Shown: positions 43,844 to 51,767, numbered from the stretch's first letter. The stretch is 54,167 nt of DNA from Gloeocapsopsis dulcis (GCF_032163395.1 NZ_CP119970.1:253062-307228), one strand, 5' to 3'. A program made the numbers and translations. Notes: a model not told the origin generated them from the letters alone.

Positions 43844-44389
43844 GTGAATTCACAAACAGCTCCAACCACCACTAATGCTGGCGAGTCGGCAATCCGTGCT
43901 TTCCTTCACCAGATGATTGATGCTTGGAATCGAGGTAGCGGGGAAGGCTTTGCTGCCCCGTTCAGCGAAACTGCCGATTTCCTCACGTTCGAGGGCACGC
44001 ATCTCAAGGGTCGAAAAGAAATCGCTGCATTTCATCAGCAAGCGTTCGACACGGTTGTCAAAGGAACACGCTTGGAGGGTGAGGTAAATTTTGTCCGCTT
44101 CGTGAACTCGCAACTCGCGCTCATGCACGTAGTTGTCAGGGTAATACTGCCCGGACAAACCGAAACTTCACCGTCACGAGATTCGCTGCCGCTATACGTC
44201 GTAACAAAACGCGACGAAGGTTGGCAGATCGAAGGGTTGCTCAATACCCGGAAGTTAACGCTAGAACGTCAATTCTTCTTAGACGACTTTGACTCCCTGA
44301 GTGCAGAGGCTCAACGTCAAGTGACCGACCTCGTTGCAGGTCTCAAAGCGAGTGGAGTAATCACTCCGACGCAAATTGATGCGAAATAA
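43844..44389 (+). CDS. SgcJ/EcaC-type SnoaL-like protein, family copy 2
   Basis: 181 residues from GTG 43844, preceded by TAGGAGAA. IDAWNRGSGEGFAAPFSETAD, FEGTHLKGRKEIAAF and SRDSLPLYVVTKRDEGWQIEG are shared with 36572. An upstream ATG (43766) would add 26 residues outside the family. It follows the broken RidA copy. Confidence 0.82.
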   Translation: MNSQTAPTTTNAGESAIRAFLHQMIDAWNRGSGEGFAAPFSETADFLTFEGTHLKGRKEIAAFHQQAFDTVVKGTRLEGEVNFVRFVNSQLALMHVVVRVILPGQTETSPSRDSLPLYVVTKRDEGWQIEGLLNTRKLTLERQFFLDDFDSLSAEAQRQVTDLVAGLKASGVITPTQIDAK

Positions 44390-44415
44390 AACCAACCCCC
44401 ATCAGGAGGACAATC

Positions 44416-44925
44416 ATGAAACCTCAACTCATTTTCGGAGTACTAACGATCGCAACAGGATTGCTCGGAGGTTCATTCACTCATCCCGCGATAGCGAAGC
44501 GCTGCTGCGTTCGCCCTTGGCGTCTCCCCTTGGGAGAAGCGCAGATCGCACACCGCATTCCTCCACAACAAACCTCCTCCATTCTGATCGCCACTGCCTA
44601 CACTGATTTAACCTTACCTACCTTGCGCCAAGGCGATCGCGGCAGAAACGTGCAATTGTTACAGCGCATTCTTCAAGACAATGGCTTTTTAGGAGCCGCA
44701 GGTGTGAGGTTAGGCAATCCAAGAGGGGCGCTCGTCGATGGCATCTTTGGTGCGGTCACAGCGTCTGCGGTACGCGATCTCCAGCAACGATACAGAATCC
44801 CAGTTACAGGGCGAGTTAATCCAACCACCTGGGAAGTCCTGGATATGCACGAAAACCCCTATCGATCCCCGCTTCCCTGGAAACAACAGAACATTACACA
44901 ACCACAAGCCACAGAAGATTTCTAA
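44416..44925 (+). CDS. secreted peptidoglycan-binding-domain protein with inserted repeat
   Basis: 169 residues. Signal peptide MKPQLIFGVLTIATGLLGG to about residue 26 (PAIA). A PG_binding_1 domain begins TLRQGDRGRNVQLLQRILQDN, with VDGIFGAVTASAVRDLQQRY. Between them, residues about 26-45 (KRCCVRPWRLPLGEAQIAHR) are encoded by a GC-rich palindromic repeat (44488-44550) that fits the frame, so the insertion did not stop the gene. The protein probably sits in the periplasm or wall. Start has AGGAGG. Confidence 0.8.
   Translation: MKPQLIFGVLTIATGLLGGSFTHPAIAKRCCVRPWRLPLGEAQIAHRIPPQQTSSILIATAYTDLTLPTLRQGDRGRNVQLLQRILQDNGFLGAAGVRLGNPRGALVDGIFGAVTASAVRDLQQRYRIPVTGRVNPTTWEVLDMHENPYRSPLPWKQQNITQPQATEDF
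44488..44550 (+). repeat. interspersed GC-rich palindromic repeat inside a coding gene
   Basis: The run GCGAAGCGCTGC ... GCGTTCGCCC ... GCGTCTCCCCTTGGGAGAAG resembles cyanobacterial interspersed repeats. The arms TCTCCC (44523-44528) and GGGAGA (44532-44537) form a hairpin. It lies in frame in the secreted protein gene. A similar GCGTTCGCGTCGCG run is at about 9977. Confidence 0.6.
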
Positions 44926-45218
44926 TGAACCGAAAGATTCTTTCAACCAAAATCACAACTACAACCACAATCGCAATCACAATTCTGTTCGGCGTACTCC
45001 TACTGTTCAATTTTCCATCCCTGGCTCAAGTCAGTTCACAAGTGATTCCCAGAATCGAAGTGATCGAAAGTTCTGAAGGGATTCCACCCAGCTACCGTTT
45101 AGTCATTAGCCGATCTCAGGACAATGTTTATGTCTTCTGTCCGACTGACTTCGAGCCACAGTTGGACTATCTGCGAAATGTGAAGGCGATTCAATGTAAG
45201 CCGTTTACCAGTCCCTAG
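44925..45218 (+). CDS. small secreted protein, family copy 3 (intact)
   Basis: 97 residues. Signal peptide with KILSTKITTTTTIAITILFG and NFPSLAQV (Ala-Gln cleavage). The mature part reads IPRIEVIESSEGIPPSYRL, VISRSQDNVYVF, CPTDFEPQLDYLRNVKAIQC: two Cys, probably a disulfide. The upstream part of the conserved element is lost, leaving ACATTACACAACCACAAGCC. The stop of the PG-binding gene overlaps its start. Function unknown. Confidence 0.78.
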   Translation: MNRKILSTKITTTTTIAITILFGVLLLFNFPSLAQVSSQVIPRIEVIESSEGIPPSYRLVISRSQDNVYVFCPTDFEPQLDYLRNVKAIQCKPFTSP

Positions 45219-45275
45219 AAGTAAACCAGTGAGGGGCAACAGCATAACAGACACTGTTGGCGAATTCAGAAACGC

Positions 45276-45695
45276 CTATGCGCTTGTAGCTAATTCAGCA
45301 ATGAAACGATTAAGAGCTTTAAGTGCCGTTTTGTATCCAGTGGCTTGCTTACCTAACTTCAGTTCCAACAAAATGCGATCGCGTAAAGCTTCAAGTGCTT
45401 CTAGTTGGGGCAGTAAAGTGGTTGACGTTTGAGGATGCTCATTATTCGGTGTAATACACGGGAAAAGGGAATCTGCTCCCCATGTATTACTTGGTAGAAC
45501 TCGTTCTTCATCTCGTGTAATACTTGGTAAGGTATTGTCCCGCACAATTTGTTCTAAATAGTCAGCCCTAGTTAAACCGTTGCATTCTGCTGCAATACCC
45601 AAAGCTTTCCAAGTTCCATCAGTGAGTCTAAGAGAACGGACTAAACGATAGTCGTCAAATTTGATTGCAAACTTCCCTTGAATATCGCGTTTCAT
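45276..45695 (-). CDS. ribbon-helix-helix-like plasmid protein with embedded repeats
   Basis: 139 residues from ATG 45695. The N-terminal half resembles an RHH DNA-binding fold (SLRLTDGTWKALG, LTRADYLEQIVRDN). The middle carries the repeated tripeptide-like pattern LPSITRD, LPSNTWG, FPCITPN, encoded by three copies of a TGTATTAC-type motif. The C-terminal half is a coiled-coil-like helix (PQLEALEALRDRILLELKL). RHH proteins of this size on plasmids are often copy-number or partition factors that bind repeats near their own gene; two more motif copies lie upstream. Confidence 0.72.
   Translation of the reverse strand: MKRDIQGKFAIKFDDYRLVRSLRLTDGTWKALGIAAECNGLTRADYLEQIVRDNTLPSITRDEERVLPSNTWGADSLFPCITPNNEHPQTSTTLLPQLEALEALRDRILLELKLGKQATGYKTALKALNRFIAELATSA
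45451..45523 (-). repeat. three TGTATTAC-type motifs at exact 33-bp period inside the RHH gene
   Basis: GTAATAC or GTATTAC cores start at 45451, 45484 and 45517, exactly 33 bases apart (11 codons, about three helical turns). Contexts: CGGTGTAATACACGGG, CATGTATTACTTGGTAG, CGTGTAATACTTGGTAA. The palindromic core is TGTAWTACA, intact in the first and relaxed in the others. Confidence 0.8.
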
Positions 45696-45705
45696 CAAAA
45701 ATTAT

Positions 45706-45768
45706 CCATGTATTACACCGTAAGGTTAAATAATTTTCAAATGTCAGTCAACCGTGTATTACATGGAA
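45706..45768 (-). promoter_or_regulatory. two further TGTATTAC motifs upstream of the RHH gene
   Basis: Cores at 45710-45716 (CCATGTATTACACCG) and 45756-45762 (CCGTGTATTACATGG), 46 bases apart, in front of the minus-strand start at 45695. Probably operators through which the RHH protein controls itself, or part of a centromere-like array. Confidence 0.65.
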
Positions 45769-45787
45769 AAGATGTTTGTCCCTTTAA

Positions 45788-45923
45788 TTAACAAGGTGTG
45801 CTTTGTAGTTGTTTGAAGCGAGACGAGCGAGTTTTGGCAAAGGGTATCCCACTCAGCCAAGCATCTAACCTTACTAAATTCAGTGCGCTAGCAATCAGAA
45901 TATGCGCCTGTATGGGTTTTAAC
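45788..45923 (-). pseudogene. C-terminal remnant of a DDE transposase (IS1182/IS5-like)
   Basis: The minus strand reads KPIQAHILIASALNLVRL, DAWLSGIPFAKTRSSRFK and a stop at 45788. HI...ALN.VR..AW is the usual end of IS1182-like transposases. The rest is cut off by the IS6-type element at 45924. Confidence 0.55.
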
Positions 45924-46604
45924 GGCATTGTCAAGTTAACTGAAATATATTCTAAGCAGATAATCTCTGTTAGACAAGGATGTGGATTTGATTAAGCTGC
46001 GATTTTAATTCCAGTTAACTCACGCCAATCTAAAAATCGCTGATGCATCACTTGACGATATGCCTTTATGCTGTCGATGCTCCACCGAAGGCAGCAAATC
46101 TCGCTTTGCAGCTCCATAACTCTTCAGCTTATCCGTCACAATCACTCGTGGTACAAATCCTTGCTTTTTGAGCAACTTGCGAAAGAACTTCTTGGCTGCC
46201 GCTTTGTCTCGTCGGCGTTGCATCAGAATATCGAGTACATTTCCATCGTCATCCACGGCTCGCCACAAATAGAAGTGTCACCGTTAATCGGAATCACCAT
46301 CTCATCGAGATACCACTTAGCTCCTGGTTGAGGACGGCGACGACGAATCTTGTTGGCGGACTGCTGACCAAACTTCTGACACCAAGCACGAATCGCCTCG
46401 TGGCTGACCTCAATGCCCCGATATAGCAGCAGCTTTTGGACATCCCGGTAGCTGAGTGGGAGCGTGAAATACAGCCAGACGGCGTAGCTGATGATCTCCG
46501 TTGGAAACCGATGACGATAATACATGCGCCAGAAGCCAGACAAACCGTTTAAAGTATCTCAGAGTATGCTCATCTCTGTCACCTCCTCTTGACTTGACAA
46601 TGCC
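45924..46604 (-). mobile_element. IS6-type insertion sequence, copy 2 (defective, 681 bp)
   Basis: Starts GGCATTGTCAAGTTAA and ends at TTGACTTGACAATGCC. Offset to copy 1 is 38935 bases throughout; one base difference was seen (46591). The same frameshift and deletion are present. Same orientation as copy 1. Flanks (GTTTTAAC left, CATAGGAC right) show no 8-bp duplication, and none is shared with copy 1. Confidence 0.88.
45992..46543 (-). pseudogene. IS6-family transposase, copy 2, same lesions as copy 1
   Basis: Identical reading to 7057-7608: an N-terminal part to NGDT, frame loss, then the middle and a truncated end. The lesions shared with copy 1 show that the element was already defective when it was copied. 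Confidence 0.82.
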
Positions 46605-46654
46605 CATAGGACAGATCTCTTTCATTCATGAAGTATTCGGAGTCGCTTCGTAAG

Positions 46655-46756
46655 TTACTTCTTTCCAAGAGCCTTCTTCTGTTCAATTGAGATTCTTGCA
46701 ACACAACCAATCGAGTTGATGTTACTTCTCTTCTCAGTCGAGGCTACCATATCCAT
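46655..46756 (-). CDS. possible 33-aa peptide with strong ribosome site
   Basis: MDMVASTEKRSN then INSIGCVARISIEQKKALGK and a final K. GGGAGGTG stands 10 bases before the ATG. The peptide is basic, without signal or membrane helix. It lies downstream of the SRPBCC gene on the same strand, so it could be in its transcript. It may be real or the start of a truncated gene. Confidence 0.35.
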   Translation of the reverse strand: MDMVASTEKRSNINSIGCVARISIEQKKALGKK

Positions 46757-46781
46757 AGTTTAATAACACCTCCCAAATTAA

Positions 46782-47369
46782 TTAAACTGGGCGTTCGGCT
46801 AAATGCTTTAATCTCAAAAACTGCTGACGCATCATTAATAAGTCTCCCCACGGTAATACATAGCGTATCCATGACCAAAAGCAATTTCTGGGGTAACGAA
46901 TATTACCTTTAAGCACAAGGCGACAAGCATCTAACGTTACTGGAAAAATTACATAGCTGGCAGCAATATCACCAAAAATAGAAATGGCTTGCTCATCATC
47001 TGTGACTATTGTGAGATGCCGATTTGGTTCAAATTCAACCAGTTGAAAAATGCCCATAAATTTTTGACCCACTACCAAATTTTCCACACCTGGCAGCAGT
47101 TGCTCTGAACTGGGATGAGCAGGGATTGAGTCAGCTACCTGAAAAAATATGCGTTCTAGGTGGTCAAGCCAATCATAACTGTAAGAACCTACCTTCAGTT
47201 GGCATAACCACCAAAATAAAACTGGCGCTGGTGCTTGCACATCAATAGCTCGAAAATATGCTTCGTCAGCCTTAGACATGTAGTGATCGCAAGGGAAAGA
47301 CATCAATCGCTCTTCGGGTGTAGAACCCCAAGTATATGCAACGCTTCGTTCTGGATTGACGTTTATCAT
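46782..47369 (-). CDS. SRPBCC-like (START-fold) protein
   Basis: 195 residues. Stretches SKADEAYFRAIDVQAPAPVL, FWWLCQLKVGSYSYDWLDHL, ENLVVGQKFMGIFQLVEFEP, NRHLTIVTDD and the C-terminal LPWGDLLMMRQQFLRLKHL match cyanobacterial proteins of the SRPBCC superfamily (polyketide-cyclase/dehydrase-like). It probably binds a hydrophobic ligand; no enzymatic motif is obvious. It stands alone. Confidence 0.7.
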   Translation of the reverse strand: MINVNPERSVAYTWGSTPEERLMSFPCDHYMSKADEAYFRAIDVQAPAPVLFWWLCQLKVGSYSYDWLDHLERIFFQVADSIPAHPSSEQLLPGVENLVVGQKFMGIFQLVEFEPNRHLTIVTDDEQAISIFGDIAASYVIFPVTLDACRLVLKGNIRYPRNCFWSWIRYVLPWGDLLMMRQQFLRLKHLAERPV

Positions 47370-47475
47370 CGATCAATTTTAGTGCATTCTAATTCCAGGA
47401 TAGAAGCTTAAGCCATTGCCCGTCTCCACTCCAGCAAAAAAAACCTGTGAAACTAACCTTACTTAACTTATCAAA

Positions 47476-47661
47476 AATGTTGGGGAGCGGAAAGGAAGCA
47501 GCGATTGCAGTCACCGTGGCTATTTTCGAGTTAATCTCAATCATCAGCGCTGGCAGACTGACTTGCGGATCGTTACAACGGTCAGTCGCCCAGATGCACC
47601 AGTGTATACCTTTGCTTCGTTTGTTGTGGAAAATGGTCGCCCTGGCGTTCAACGTGCTTAA
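47476..47661 (+). pseudogene. phoD: C-terminal remnant of a PhoD-type alkaline phosphatase
   Basis: The frame reads CSHRGYFRVNLNHQRWQTDL, RIVTTVSRPDAPVYTFASFV and VENGRPGVQRA with a stop at 47659. RWQTDFR and VVE.GRPG are typical of PhoD ends. The catalytic N-terminal part is absent. It converges with the recombinase gene: their stop codons overlap. Confidence 0.55.
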
Positions 47662-48620
47662 CGCGATCGCTTTTTCGTATTCGGTGTAGGAATCTTCAAC
47701 GTCTGCACAGCGCGACGCAGCGTTTCTTCTCCTCGGCGGTCGTAGCGCGAGGTCGTTGCCGGATCGGCATGACCTGCTAATTTTTGCACTGTCACAATAT
47801 CTACCCCGCCATCGAGTAAGTCGGAGCAAAAGGTGCGGCGCAGGTCGTGGGGAGAAAATGATGCTACTTGTGCTTCCTTGGCACGTTTTTGCTAATAAGA
47901 ACAGTACCGCTTGTGGCGTGAGCCGCTTTAATACTACTCGATGAGCTTTATTGACTTGACACAACAGCGAACTAGCAACATCGCCGCGAATCTTGAGCCA
48001 CGCTTCTATGATAGGAATTGCCTCCTGTGGCAGATATACAATGCGGTCTTTACCTCCTTTACCGGAACGGACTTTTATCGCCCCAGTACCGAGAGCGAGG
48101 TCTGCTACGTCTAGAGAAACTACCTCGCGCCGTCACAATCCAGCACCGCGCAACAATGCAACTAGTGCAGCATCTCTATATCCTGCGGGAGTAGAATCGT
48201 TGAGGCAAACGTCCATCAACGCCGCAATCTCGCTTTCACTGAGAGCGCGACCGCGTAACTGTTTCGTTACTTTAATACAAGCAATATCCACAGCACGAGC
48301 GTAATCTAGAGGATCGATCAATTCTAATCTCAACGCTTCTTTCAAAACTCGTCGCAACGCACTTAGCACTTTGTTTGCTGTCGCTGGCGCATATTTTTCC
48401 ATCAATGCTGCGCGGACTGCGGCGGTGTGTTTGTAACGCAATGCTGCCCAATTTAAGGTCAGCGCATCCGCTGTTTTATCTGTAAGCAACGAAGCGATCG
48501 CATCTAAGGCTTGTTGTATTGTCGAATGCGACCCTGGACTAAGCGTTGCCAGATATACGGCGGCGGGATGCTCGGTTAATGGCAGCGGTGTTGTTAAGAC
48601 CAGCGAAGCAGTAGTTTTGA
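47658..48620 (-). pseudogene. tyrosine recombinase (XerC/D-like integrase), nonsense codon and frameshift
   Basis: The N-terminal SAM-like part (EHPAAVYLATLSPGSHSTI, ALTLNWAALRYKHTAAVRA) is followed by SALRRVLKEALRL and ALLRGAGL. Where the first catalytic Arg is expected (GAGLRR) there is TGA at 48135-48133, then RREVVSLDVADLALG continues in frame. After LLA (about 47890) the frame shifts; the other frame gives SFSPHDLRRTFCSDLLDGG, KLAGHADPATTSRYDRRG with HxxR, His and Tyr. No ATG was found for the start; it may begin within the IS1-side DNA. It is inactive as read. Confidence 0.82.
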
Positions 48621-48725
48621 GAATTAATTATCAGAAAATGGCTTGCTAGAATCCATATTCTAATAAGTAATTCTCGCACGAATTATGAATTGCGATCGCA
48701 TAATTATTTGGTAATGTTATAGATC

Positions 48726-49559
48726 GATTGGTTGGTATAATGAGTAGGAAGTTTGTTAAGATTAAGTCTTATGACTGTTTTGGTAGCAATTGAATGTCCT
48801 CACTGTCATAGTACAGAAGTCACTAAATACGGCAGGTCACCAGTAGGTAAACAACGTTATTGCTGCCAAAACGAGAATTGTCCCTACCGGACTTTTGTTC
48901 TAACTCAGACTTATCCAGGAAGGACACGAGAAGTCAAACAGCAAATTGTGGAAATGACGCTAAATGGCAGTGGGGTGAGAGATATTGCACGAGTGTTGCA
49001 TATCAGTCCCACAACAGTCATTCAGGAATTAAAAAAAACTCATTCTCCTCAAGCAAGTGAACCAAAAACTTGTACAGCAGCTAAAACCTGAGAGTGTGGA
49101 AGTAGATATTATACGAGTTGAAGAGCCTGAAGAGGCTGGCATTGAAGAGTCAGAGTTAGATGAAATGTGGAGCTATGTGGGTAAAAAGAGCAACCCTAGA
49201 TGGCTGTGGCATGCAATTGACCATCAGACTGGTCAAGTATTGGCTTATGTGTTTGGTTGCCGAAAAGATCTAGTCTTTCTCCAACTTAGAAAGCTACTAG
49301 AGCCATTTGGAATCAAGCGATACTGTACAGACGATTGAGGAGCATACGAACGGCATCTGCCTGCAGAGTGTCACGAGATAGGTAAGCACAAGACTCAAAG
49401 AATCGAACGGAAGCACTTGAGATTAAGAACAAGGATTAAGCGATTAGCTCGCCAGACTATTTGCTTTTCCAAAACGGAGGAAATGCACGATTTAGTTATC
49501 GGTTTGTTCATTAACCGCTACGAGTTCAGGTTACATATTTAAAACTAAAACAACCAATC
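48726..49559 (+). mobile_element. IS1-type insertion sequence
   Basis: Terminal inverted repeats GATTGGTTG (48726-48734) and CAACCAATC (49551-49559). Length 834 bp fits the IS1 group. Inside are InsA-like and InsB-like frames. No clear 8- or 9-base duplication beside it. Confidence 0.7.
48771..49542 (+). pseudogene. IS1-family transposase, with TGA in the InsB part
   Basis: The InsA-type zinc finger and HTH are in the first frame: ECPHCHSTEVTKYGRS, RYCCQNENCPYRTF, GVRDIARVLHISPTTVI to KKTHS. The InsB part (DEMWSYVGKKSNPRWLW, HAIDHQTGQVLAYVFG, CTDD) is in a frame that differs by +1, next to an A-run (TTAAAAAAAACTC). At 49336 TGA replaces the Trp of CTDDWGAYERHLP; after it the frame continues to RLRTRIKRLARQT and a stop at 49540. 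So the element is probably dead. Confidence 0.78.
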
Positions 49560-49737
49560 TAGAACACGACCTACTCCCCCAACTAAGCGCTACGCCCGCT
49601 TGAACTATTGCGAAATCAATTTTCAATTCTCAAATTAGAGAAGCGCGAAGCGATCGCTCGTTTAGAAATTGAAATAGCTTAAATAATTTCACCCCTCTGC
49701 CACCGCTTTTAACTGAGTTGGTGGCAGCAACAATATT
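49560..49737. other. intergenic stretch
   Basis: No gene or RNA was recognised. A small inverted run AGTTGGTGGCAGC / CTGCCACCGCTTTTAACTG (about 49698-49731) could form a hairpin just upstream of the next gene. Confidence 0.3.
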
Positions 49738-50187
49738 ATGATTGAAATTTCTTCAGAACTTGCATCGCAACATATTTCTAGATACGCAATCGCTGACTTA
49801 CTTTGTTACTTGAATAGGACAAAGTGGGAGCAGAAATACAACAGATATCAGTTAAAAATAGAGCTTTGGGCTGTAGGTATTTGGGTAAGAGAAGCGGGAA
49901 TTATTAGCTATCAAGGTTTAGCCTGTTTTATTCGCGAAACAACACTACTCAAAGCATCTCATTTGCAAGTAGAACAGCGATCACCCAACTTGTTTTTAGT
50001 ACAAGGAGTTCAGAAATCAAAGTATGCAGTGGTACGACAACATAATTGTTTTTGCTGTGAATGTATGCTCTATCGCTGCCGACATAATCGATTAAAGAAA
50101 GAGTTACCACAGCTATTTGAGGCATTGAATCGAAAGATTTTTTGTCATCACACAGTAGCAGCATACTTGTCGTTAAAAACTCAATAG
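49738..50187 (+). CDS. SWIM-like Cys/His protein of unknown function
   Basis: 149 residues. The Cys/His pattern FCCECMLYRCRHNR followed by FCHHTVAAYLSLK suits a SWIM-type zinc motif (CxC...CxH) as found in DNA-binding proteins and transposases. The N-terminal half is hydrophobic-helical without a signal. I do not know a family. It sits between the IS1 element and a small antisense pair; start ATG 49738 has no strong ribosome site. Confidence 0.55.
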   Translation: MIEISSELASQHISRYAIADLLCYLNRTKWEQKYNRYQLKIELWAVGIWVREAGIISYQGLACFIRETTLLKASHLQVEQRSPNLFLVQGVQKSKYAVVRQHNCFCCECMLYRCRHNRLKKELPQLFEALNRKIFCHHTVAAYLSLKTQ

Positions 50188-50285
50188 TTCTCATCCCTGT
50201 AGGTAGGCGGTCAGACCTTCACTTTAGCTGCTCATCCCCGCCAAGAGACAGCGGCAGTCTCCCCTTACGTCAAGAGGTAACTTTA

Positions 50286-50474
50286 ATGTATAACATTACT
50301 CAAGAAATTGAACGCGAGATTGCAGAGCTGGAACGCGAACGCGAACAACTAATTCTTTATTGGTTTGAAAGTAGATATTTTCTTAATTTTATTTTCCTTC
50401 TGCAGGGATTCGTAGCGCGATTGCTTTCAATACCTCTCCTAACTCTCTACTACTCAGTAACCCAAGCTGATTAA
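50286..50474 (+). CDS. possible small coiled-coil peptide (62 aa)
   Basis: ATG 50286 follows AAGAGG. The start MYNITQEIEREIAELERERE is charged and coiled-coil-like, but the later part (LNFIFLLQGFVARLLSIPLL) overlaps the opposite gene at 50389 and is probably just its antisense. The gene may end early after a deletion. Weak. Confidence 0.3.
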   Translation: MYNITQEIEREIAELEREREQLILYWFESRYFLNFIFLLQGFVARLLSIPLLTLYYSVTQAD

Positions 50475-50637
50475 TTATATATTGCTGTGGATTATTCCCA
50501 ATAACAATACTCAAGTTCGGCTGATTGCTAAGCAAGTGTTGGACTAGTTCAACTTTTTCTTCTACACTTAAACTTTCAACTACTGGAAATAATCTATCTA
50601 AAGTGTGTCGTGCATTCATTTCTGCTGGCAGCCACAT
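50389..50637 (-). CDS. small helical protein of unknown function (82 aa)
   Basis: RHTLDRLFPVVESLSVEEKV and ELVQHLLSN look like the helical N-terminus of small antitoxin-like or DUF2281-like proteins. An AAGGACG ribosome site stands upstream of ATG 50637; an alternative start is at MNARHT. No toxin gene is adjacent. Alternatively a decayed gene. Confidence 0.4.
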   Translation of the reverse strand: MWLPAEMNARHTLDRLFPVVESLSVEEKVELVQHLLSNQPNLSIVIGNNPQQYIINQLGLLSSRELGEVLKAIALRIPAEGK

Positions 50638-50807
50638 CTTAATTGTTGTTCGTCCTTATTGAAAAAGATTATGATTATCATAATCTTTCTTTAAAAGTTC
50701 ATTAACCGTAGATCTACGAGTTTAATTCCGAGGCAAAATAGTTTTTTCTGTAAGTTCCGTATTTATGCTGAGAAAGATAGCAACACTCGCAAATATCGCA
50801 AGCTGGA

Positions 50808-51185
50808 TTACACCGCTTTAGCAACTGGTTCAATTTCTACTAATGCTGGAGCTTCTTGCATCCACCCTGCGATGATGTTCAATACTTCAGCTTTTTCTTG
50901 TGGAGAGGCACATATTACAAATGAACGCAGGCTGATCCCAGGTTTGACTCCTAGTAGCTGAGCCAAATACCATTCTTTGGCTTCATCAGGAACAGTAGCC
51001 AAAAGTGCAATTAGTTTGGCAGCCCCCAAATCCACCTTGCCTCGACGAAACCGAGAAATCATTACTTCTGATACCCCTGCCGCAGAAGAAATTGCCTTTG
51101 CGCTTAAATTGAACCGATTAAGCATTTCATCAAATAATTTTTGATGCGGCTCTAGCGTTTCTGTTTCTGTTACAAAACTTTGCAT
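50808..51185 (-). CDS. XRE-type HTH transcriptional regulator
   Basis: 125 residues from ATG 51185 (MQSFVTET). The HTH (SAKAISSAAGVSEVMISRF, RRGKVDLGAAKLIALLATV) is a Cro/XRE-type. The C-terminal half (SLRSFVICASPQEKAEVLNI) is characteristic of plasmid repressor-like proteins. Longer starts are possible (51290) but have no homologous look. It may regulate the divergent plasmid module at 51507. Confidence 0.72.
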   Translation of the reverse strand: MQSFVTETETLEPHQKLFDEMLNRFNLSAKAISSAAGVSEVMISRFRRGKVDLGAAKLIALLATVPDEAKEWYLAQLLGVKPGISLRSFVICASPQEKAEVLNIIAGWMQEAPALVEIEPVAKAV

Positions 51186-51290
51186 GACTATTGATTGTAT
51201 TATTGGATAATTTATTTTAGTATTATATGTTATTAATCTGCTGTAAGCAGTATTAGGAGTCCACAGATATTGATAAGTCAATAGTAACAA

Positions 51291-51506
51291 TATCTAGCAG
51301 ACAAAAATAGCTAAAAGCAAGCCCCCACACTCCTAAAAGCTATGCAGTGCAGGGGTAAATAAAAAACAATTACTTATGAGTATTATGACACATAAATGCA
51401 CTTGTAGAAGCAAAAAGTTTGATGCAAACTTCCAGGAACGCAGGAAGCAGGTTTTTTATCTTCAATCAAAACTAAATCAATTCGGCTCTACCTGGGAGGA
51501 GGTGCA
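51291..51506. promoter_or_regulatory. divergent intergenic region of copy 2 module and XRE gene
   Basis: AT-rich, 216 bases between the XRE repressor (minus) and the winged-helix gene (plus). GGGAGGAGGTG at 51494-51504 is a strong ribosome site for the plus gene. Likely holds the promoters and operators of both; I could not define them. Confidence 0.4.
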
Positions 51507-51767
51507 GTGATGACTCAAGTTAGAAGTGAAAAAGCACCTCTGTTCTACCAGCTAACGCATAAAGAATGGCTAGAAACAGTGAAAGACTTGACTGGGGCTG
51601 AAGTTAAAGTTCTTTACTACATCCGTTCGCTCGATCCTTTCGGCGATCACAAACTAGAGTACAGCGTAACTCAAATGGCAGCGGAATTAGGGTTATCTAA
51701 AGGTGCGGTTTCTAAGGTTATTAGGAGACTAGAACAGAAGAAATTGGTAGAGCTTAGAGTCTTTTCT
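51507..51767 (+). pseudogene. N-terminal winged-helix part of plasmid protein, module copy 2
   Basis: Starts GTG 51507 or ATG 51510 after GGGAGGAGG. It reads FYQLTHKEWLETVKDLTG, AEVKVLYYIRSLDPFG and MAAELGLSKGAVSKVIRRLE, a helix-turn-helix/winged-helix typical of plasmid initiators and regulators. At about 51768 the sequence turns into an IS630 fragment. The rest of the gene (C-terminus) resumes at about 52059. The reading continues through the fragment to 52049, making a nonsense fusion. Confidence 0.72.

Noticed and set aside
50142-50285. A longer gene starting at 50142 toward 50474
   Set aside because: The front part overlaps the end of the SWIM-like gene in another frame and looks random (Ser-rich without pattern); only the section from 50286 has a ribosome site.
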